Source of the DNA: Lewinellaceae bacterium
GTDB lineage: Bacteria > Bacteroidota > Bacteroidia > Chitinophagales > Saprospiraceae
Assembly (NCBI GenBank): GCA_020636315.1
Contig: JACJYA010000006.1
Coordinates: forward strand, 248,001-312,000
DNA length: 64,000 nt
Direction: 5' to 3'
Each line of letters starts with the position of its first letter. The first letter of the stretch is position 1. Both the position numbers and the translations under genes were made by a program. The notes beneath the pieces were generated by a model that was not told the DNA's origin, did no database searches, and was given only the letters and a program-made list of their open reading frames with translations. Shown here piece after piece: positions 59,185 to 64,000 of this stretch.

Positions 59185-62100
59185 ATGGCGAGGACGGTAG
59201 CTCTAATTCTAACCCTTACTTCTTTTTTCTCTTTCCCATCCTTTTCTCAGGGAGTACAATATTTTGAAAATCCCATTGTGTTAAAGAATGCTCAGGTAGG
59301 TGAGGTTTCAGATGCTGTCATTGATAACAATGGCTTTTTATGGATCGCCGGTACCGATGGGTTAAATAGATATGATGGTGATCAGCACAAATATTTCAGG
59401 CATGATCCTTTGGATAGCTCGTCTTTGTTTTCCAATTACATCAACGATCTGTTCCTCGATGAAGAGAACAATCAACTTTGGATATCCACTAAGCATCCCG
59501 AAAAATGCGGGATAAGCATTCTGGATCTGACAACGGAACAAATTAAAAATGTGGAATTTGATCCGGAAGGTACAGCCGGATTAGCGGGAAGGCAATTGCG
59601 TTGGGTCACTAAGGACCGCTTTGGCAGCTATTGGGTTTTAGTCTGGGAAAAAGGGCTTATGCAATTTTTGCCGGAACGAGATTCTATTATCGAAATTCGC
59701 TACCGGCCAGATGAAAAGGAAGCCAATTTCAATCTACGCCAGGCCAATGCTTTAGGTGGTTATACTTTTGATGTGTTGAATGATTCTATCCTATGGATCA
59801 GCATCACGGATGGTATATTAAAATTTAATGTCAGAACGCATCAATTTAACAAATATACCATTGGAGTAAGCAAGGGAACAGGTTTCGACATCAGAGACAT
59901 TTTGCACCACTCCGATAATCAGGTTTATGTTGCCACCTGGCATGATGGCTTATACCGCTTTGATCCGGAGCAGGAGGAATTCACCAAAATCAATATGGAG
60001 TTTTTCTCCTATACGCCCAAGGACTTTAGAACCAGCATATTGGGCCTGGCCAGGAAATCATCCACCCATTTATGGGTAACTACCCGCGCAGGATTGATGG
60101 AATATGACCTACAAAAAAACACAGTCCGCCTCCTTAAAAAGAATGATTACACCAAAGAAAAATATTACGGCGTTTTTCAAAGCGATCAAAAAAACAGAGC
60201 GATATACTGGATATTCAACAGCGTTTACCTTTTTGATCCATTACGGCAACAGAACAAGGTATATTCCCGGGATACGAAAACAAAATATGGGGGAGGTGGC
60301 TTTATTGTCCGGCGAGTGGTAGAAGATGAAAATACCGGAAAACTATGGATCGCCGCGCAATATTCGGAAGGGCTTTATCGGTTGGATCTGCAAACAGCGG
60401 AGTGGGAAGTATTTACGCTGCCGAAATCCTATTATGAGCAGACCGAAAGATTGTCCATCTGGGATGTATTAATTACCCAAAGCAGCGAAGTATTAGTTCT
60501 TCTATCAGGTACTGGCCTGTTTAAAGTGTCCGAAAAAGAAAAAAAACTGGTTCCCTGGGCGTTACAACCCGATATAAAAGGGGTGACCTGTCGCAGGATG
60601 ATCGAAGACAGCCAGGGCAATATATGGGTTGGAGGAGATTATGAAGGGGTACTTAAAATTGATCCCAACAATAAAACCATTCGCAAATTCCAAAAGGAAT
60701 TCCTAAAACAGGATTCAGTAGAAATTGGCTGGGTAAAAGATCTTCAGGAGGATCGAAACGGAAATATCTGGATCTGTACGAAAGGGTATAGTGTGTACAA
60801 TCCAAGCAAGGATACGATCTACACTTTTCCTTATTTCATCCCCGATAATAAAACATGGTATGAAATTTTTGGCCTGGGCATAGACGGAGAAGGAAATGTA
60901 TTGATCGGCTCGCAGGAGAAAGGCATTGGGATAACGGACGCCGATCACCCCGAAAAAGGAGTCGTAGCCTATTTCGACAAAAGCAATGGTTCGCCTACCA
61001 ATTATTCCTACAAGCTGCTGCTGGATCAACAGAAGAACGTCTGGAGTTGGGGCCCCGGATTAACCAAAATAAATCCCGGCCGGAGCGCTGTAAAGTTTTT
61101 CAATTCAAGGTATTTTACGCACACCGAGTTCTGGTCATTGGGCTTGCTGGCCAATGGGAATATTGTTTTAGGTGACAGAGATGCCATTAGCATTGTCAAC
61201 CCCGACAGCCTGCGCGTCAATGAAGAATCAGCGCAACCTTATGTTCTGTCCTTCAGGGTTTTTGATGAAGAACGAAAATTGCTGTCTTCCCCATTTCAAG
61301 CTACCGATATTTATTTGAAACCGGATGAGAATTTCTTTTCCCTGAATATTTCTGCACTTAACCCCGTCTTTTTTGGCCTTACAGAATTCCTGTATCAACT
61401 GGAAGGCGTTGATCCCGATTGGGTGAACCCCAAAGGCCGCAGGTATATCGCTTACACCAATATAGCCGGCGGCAATTATAAGTTTAAATTGAAAGCAAGG
61501 AATAATGAAGGGGTTTGGAACGAAACGCCTTATGTACTTCGCATTCATATTGCCATTCCCTGGTATCGCAGTTGGTGGGCTTATGCTGCTTATATTTCCC
61601 TGTTTTTTGGAGCGCTCTATTTCTGGAATCGCTTTCGTCTAAAAAGAAGGTTGGAAAAAGAAGAAGCGCTTAGGTTGCAAGAATTAGATACTTTCAAAAC
61701 CCGGTTTTACGCAAATATTACGCATGAATTCAGAACGCCCCTGACGGTCATACAAGGAATGGCCAATGAACTGGAAGATCATCCGGAGCAGGAGCCTGCG
61801 CAGAAAATAAACCTCATCAAAAAGAACAGCCGCCATCTTTTAGCGCTGGTCAATCAAATGCTCGACCTTTCCAAGTTGCAGGCGGGAAAGGTAAGTCTGG
61901 ATTTAAAGCAGGATGACATTATACTCTTTGTTAAATATCTGGTCGAATCCCACGAATCCTATGCCAAAATGCATAATCTCGGCTTACAGTTTTATTCCGA
62001 AGAGAAGGGATTATTAATGGACTTTGACGCTAAAAAACTGGAACAGATCCTGGCCAACCTTTTATCAAATGCGATAAAATTCACTCCGGAACATGGAAAG

Positions 62101-63216
62101 GTCCTCGTCGTCGCAAAGAAAGTTTATCGTGCGGAAAAACCCTTCTTAGAAATCAAGGTAAAAGACAGCGGCATTGGAATATCGGAAGAAAATCTTCCCC
62201 GTATTTTTGACCGCTTTCATCAGGCCAACCCTATACATAATAACCAGGGCAGCGGTATCGGCCTGGCTATGGTCAACGAACTTGCAAATGCCATGAATGG
62301 AAGTATAAAGGTAGAATCCGTTCTTCATGAAGGTTCCACTTTTTCAATCACGCTTCCCGTTCAAAACCAGGCGCCCCTGGCCAAAGAAGCAGATCAACAT
62401 ACATTCAACTCATTGCCTCTTTCCAAACGTTCAAAAGAACAGGAACCGGTTTTGTCTGAGAATGGGCTGCCTATCCTGTTGATCATTGAAGATAACATTG
62501 ATGTGACCCATTACCTCAAAACCTGTTTGAAAGGGCATTATCAGATCATAAGTGAAAACAACGGAAAGGCCGGGGTCGAAAAAGCGCTGGAGATATTGCC
62601 GGATGTCATCATCAGCGATGTGATGATGCCGGAGATGGACGGCTTTGACGTGTGTAAAACATTGAAAGAAGATGAAAGAAGCAATCATATTCCGATTATC
62701 CTTTTGACGGCAAAAGCTACCCAGGAAGATAAACTGGAAGGATTAACTCAGGGCGCCGATGCATACCTCATCAAGCCTTTTGAAAAAGCGGAACTGATGA
62801 TCCGGCTCGATAAATTGATGGAGGTCAGAAAAACCCTTCAAAAGAAATATAGCCAAACGCTGATCAGCAGCCGGTTCAGCAACATTCCCATAGCATCCAA
62901 AGAAGATACCTTCATAGAAAAAGTGGAAAAGATCATTCTTGCCAATCTGGAAGATGAAGATTTTTCCATTGATGAATTTTCCCGACAATTGCTGCTCAGC
63001 CGATCCCAGGTGCACCGGAAGATCAAAGCGCTTACCGGCATGTCTCCCGCTATATATATACGCAATGTCAAGCTTCAAATGGCCAAAGAATTACTTAAGT
63101 CAAAGGATCTTTCCGTCTCCGAAGTAGCCTATAAATGCGGGTTTAAATCGCCTGTCTATTTTTCCCAGGTTTTTAAAAAAACTTTCGGCGTCTCTCCAAA
63201 TTCAACCCGTAAATAA
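59185..63216 (+). CDS. Hybrid two-component regulator (beta-propeller sensor, kinase, receiver, AraC)
   Basis: 1343 residues from the ATG at 59185 (a TTG six bases earlier also fits). A signal peptide (MARTVALILTLTSFFSFPSFSQG), then a periplasmic two-component propeller of repeated 'xGxLWxGTxxGLxxYD' type blades (residues 25-690), a Y_Y_Y domain (about 700-785), a membrane helix (797-817), a HisKA domain with phospho-acceptor His847 (NITHEFRTPL), a HATPase_c domain (NLLSNAIKFTPE, DSGIGISEENLPRIFDRFHQ, GSGIGLAMV), a receiver with Asp1145 (IISDVMMPEMDG) and an AraC-type HTH at the end. This one-piece HTCS normally controls polysaccharide use. No SusCD-type genes follow, so the target is unknown. 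The adjoining yifB fragments suggest acquisition. Confidence 0.95.
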   Translation: MARTVALILTLTSFFSFPSFSQGVQYFENPIVLKNAQVGEVSDAVIDNNGFLWIAGTDGLNRYDGDQHKYFRHDPLDSSSLFSNYINDLFLDEENNQLWISTKHPEKCGISILDLTTEQIKNVEFDPEGTAGLAGRQLRWVTKDRFGSYWVLVWEKGLMQFLPERDSIIEIRYRPDEKEANFNLRQANALGGYTFDVLNDSILWISITDGILKFNVRTHQFNKYTIGVSKGTGFDIRDILHHSDNQVYVATWHDGLYRFDPEQEEFTKINMEFFSYTPKDFRTSILGLARKSSTHLWVTTRAGLMEYDLQKNTVRLLKKNDYTKEKYYGVFQSDQKNRAIYWIFNSVYLFDPLRQQNKVYSRDTKTKYGGGGFIVRRVVEDENTGKLWIAAQYSEGLYRLDLQTAEWEVFTLPKSYYEQTERLSIWDVLITQSSEVLVLLSGTGLFKVSEKEKKLVPWALQPDIKGVTCRRMIEDSQGNIWVGGDYEGVLKIDPNNKTIRKFQKEFLKQDSVEIGWVKDLQEDRNGNIWICTKGYSVYNPSKDTIYTFPYFIPDNKTWYEIFGLGIDGEGNVLIGSQEKGIGITDADHPEKGVVAYFDKSNGSPTNYSYKLLLDQQKNVWSWGPGLTKINPGRSAVKFFNSRYFTHTEFWSLGLLANGNIVLGDRDAISIVNPDSLRVNEESAQPYVLSFRVFDEERKLLSSPFQATDIYLKPDENFFSLNISALNPVFFGLTEFLYQLEGVDPDWVNPKGRRYIAYTNIAGGNYKFKLKARNNEGVWNETPYVLRIHIAIPWYRSWWAYAAYISLFFGALYFWNRFRLKRRLEKEEALRLQELDTFKTRFYANITHEFRTPLTVIQGMANELEDHPEQEPAQKINLIKKNSRHLLALVNQMLDLSKLQAGKVSLDLKQDDIILFVKYLVESHESYAKMHNLGLQFYSEEKGLLMDFDAKKLEQILANLLSNAIKFTPEHGKVLVVAKKVYRAEKPFLEIKVKDSGIGISEENLPRIFDRFHQANPIHNNQGSGIGLAMVNELANAMNGSIKVESVLHEGSTFSITLPVQNQAPLAKEADQHTFNSLPLSKRSKEQEPVLSENGLPILLIIEDNIDVTHYLKTCLKGHYQIISENNGKAGVEKALEILPDVIISDVMMPEMDGFDVCKTLKEDERSNHIPIILLTAKATQEDKLEGLTQGADAYLIKPFEKAELMIRLDKLMEVRKTLQKKYSQTLISSRFSNIPIASKEDTFIEKVEKIILANLEDEDFSIDEFSRQLLLSRSQVHRKIKALTGMSPAIYIRNVKLQMAKELLKSKDLSVSEVAYKCGFKSPVYFSQVFKKTFGVSPNSTRK

Positions 63217-63224
63217 TTCCCGCC

Positions 63225-63420
63225 TCCTATGAGCGGCTGACCGGTTTTGAGATGCCTTCCGAAACCAGTGCCGACATCGCCGCCCGCGTCGCCCACGCCC
63301 GGGAGATGCAGGAGGCGCGTTTCAAGGACAATCCCAATATTTTTAATAATGCCCAGATGCCGAGCCGCATGGTGCGGGAGGTGTGCCAAATCAGCCAGGC
63401 AGGGCTGATGCTGGTGAAGG
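63225..63420 (+). pseudogene. yifB fragment C (C-terminal part, short)
   Basis: From the SYERLTGFEMPSETSADIAARVAHAREMQEARFKDNPNIFNNAQMPSRMVREVCQISQAGLMLVK region of yifB, starting nine bases after the HTCS stop. It differs from both yifB and fragment B, mainly at third codon positions, and stops abruptly before the LQLSARAYD region. Confidence 0.85.
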
Positions 63421-63635
63421 CCATATCTTCCAATCAATGCAATGTATTACGCCGAAGGCTGTACTATAGCCCTTGAAGATGGGGCATCAACCGGGTATCA
63501 GATTGAGAGTTGAAGGGGTGAAAAGTGCATCTTTTATTTTGAATTGGGATACCTCACCCCCCAAAGCGATTGACAGGAAAGCCGTGATATGGCTGAAGCT
63601 GGTAGCAATGCATTGGCTTTTTTTTGTAATTTGTT

Positions 63636-63652
63636 CCGCTACCAGGTAGCGG
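63636..63652. repeat. 17-base perfect palindrome
   Basis: CCGCTACC (63636-63643), central A, GGTAGCGG (63645-63652). It lies 5 bases left of the 22-base repeat copy. No T-run follows. Confidence 0.7.
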
Positions 63653-63656
63653 GAGG

Positions 63657-63678
63657 GGCCATTGATTGAATTTTGAAC
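63657..63678 (-). repeat. 22-base repeat, copy 2 (inverted copy at 106-127)
   Basis: Exact reverse complement of 106-127. The match ends at both borders. Confidence 0.6.
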
Positions 63679-63796
63679 AAACGCTTAGTAAAGCAACTGC
63701 CTGGAGAGCCCACCCAATCAGTATTGCCCGGCCGTACATGGCAGTCAGATGAGCTGTTGATTGTGCTCAGCAGCCTATTCGAGAACCTGTTAACAA

Positions 63797-64000
63797 ATGA
63801 ATATTCAAATCCGGCATATTTTGTGGGTGCTTTTCGTCTTTGTTCTGTCCTGCTCGGAGGATAGAACAGGCGGTTCTGTGCCGGAGCAGGAACTGTTAAA
63901 CCAGACGCTACTTCCCGACACATTCCTGATCAATAACTTGGGTGATACAATACCCAGGCGGCCCTCTATTCTTGCCGTGGGAAAGCGAATCGATCCAGAT
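63797..64000 (+). CDS. Lipoprotein, partial (runs off the window)
   Basis: The first 68 codons are in frame to the last base. A typical lipoprotein signal: MNIQIRHILWVLFVFVLSCSED, lipobox VLSC, followed by a polar linker (QELLNQTLLPDTFLINNLGDTIPRRPSILAVGKRID). The DTFLINNLGDTIP segment resembles the N-terminal linker that I recall from Saprospiria propeller-sensor proteins, so it may be another sensor, but this is a weak guess. The stretch is too short for a firm call. Confidence 0.55.
   Translation, partial: MNIQIRHILWVLFVFVLSCSEDRTGGSVPEQELLNQTLLPDTFLINNLGDTIPRRPSILAVGKRIDPD

Larger units (their letters stand above)
63421..63796. other. Intergenic remnant region at the right edge
   Basis: About 376 bases. 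Only short frames, none recognised. Contains a 17-base perfect palindrome CCGCTACC-A-GGTAGCGG (63636-63652) and, five bases past it, the second copy of the 22-base repeat. Confidence 0.55.

Noticed and set aside
63554..63739. 61-codon frame on the minus strand near the right edge
   Set aside because: It overlaps the palindrome and the 22-base repeat, and its predicted protein has no known pattern. It is probably remnant sequence.

Overview
The window reads as chromosome of a Bacteroidota bacterium, most likely class Saprospiria (Lewinella/Phaeodactylibacter-like). The signs are gliding genes gldD and gldE beside ssb and mutY, two secreted proteins with type IX secretion C-terminal domains, a one-piece hybrid two-component regulator, promoters with the Bacteroidota -33 TTG / -7 TAnnTTTG pattern (recA, an ECF sigma gene, atpD, tRNA-Asn), and roughly even base composition. 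The species assignment is inference.

Layout. 0.5-12.5 kb: a membrane-anchored unknown, a T9SS-secreted beta-propeller protein, a TrpF-like protein without its cysteine, an alkyltransferase-like protein, a DUF2147 protein, recA, then gldD-gldE-ssb-mutY and an ECF sigma factor. 12.8-17.7 kb: an envelope block on the minus strand (LptF/G permease, tgt, rodA, SPOR protein, ExbD). 17.8-25.8 kb: tocopherol-cyclase-like protein, DUF1232, aminopeptidase P, a sigma/anti-sigma pair, atpD-atpC and a glycosyltransferase. 25.8-33.4 kb: a tightly coupled DUF5691 - MoxR ATPase - MBOAT - AlgX-like - DUF5682 operon, followed by a 400-base gap with a candidate structured RNA. 33.8-38.3 kb: scpA, a Uma2-type protein, an RsmI-like methyltransferase, a coiled-coil protein and nadA. 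38.6-45.8 kb: a cox-type molybdenum hydroxylase cluster (G, S, L, M, D, E) whose large subunit has the form II motif AYRGAGR, with a thioredoxin-like lipoprotein inside. Then come a peroxiredoxin and a PfkB kinase.

The most unusual region is 47.6-50.4 kb. A normal tRNA-Asn gene with its own promoter and terminator is followed by six tandem units of about 415-458 bases. Each unit holds a GIY-YIG nuclease frame (two intact and identical, four broken) that ends inside an 88-base defective tRNA-Asn copy. In every copy the middle of the anticodon arm is replaced by the same perfect 25-base palindrome. A seventh truncated nuclease fragment abuts a tandem-domain phosphofructokinase whose C-terminal half lacks catalytic residues. 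I rank this tRNA/palindrome/nuclease array as the best candidate for an undescribed system.

52.8-64 kb: an ECF sigma / anti-sigma / Spy-like envelope-stress operon, then yifB. Downstream, partial copies of the yifB 3' end sit beside a HigB-type toxin-antitoxin pair and a 1343-residue hybrid sensor-regulator. This suggests accessory genes accumulated at the yifB 3' end by recombination between related yifB alleles. The window ends inside a lipoprotein gene.
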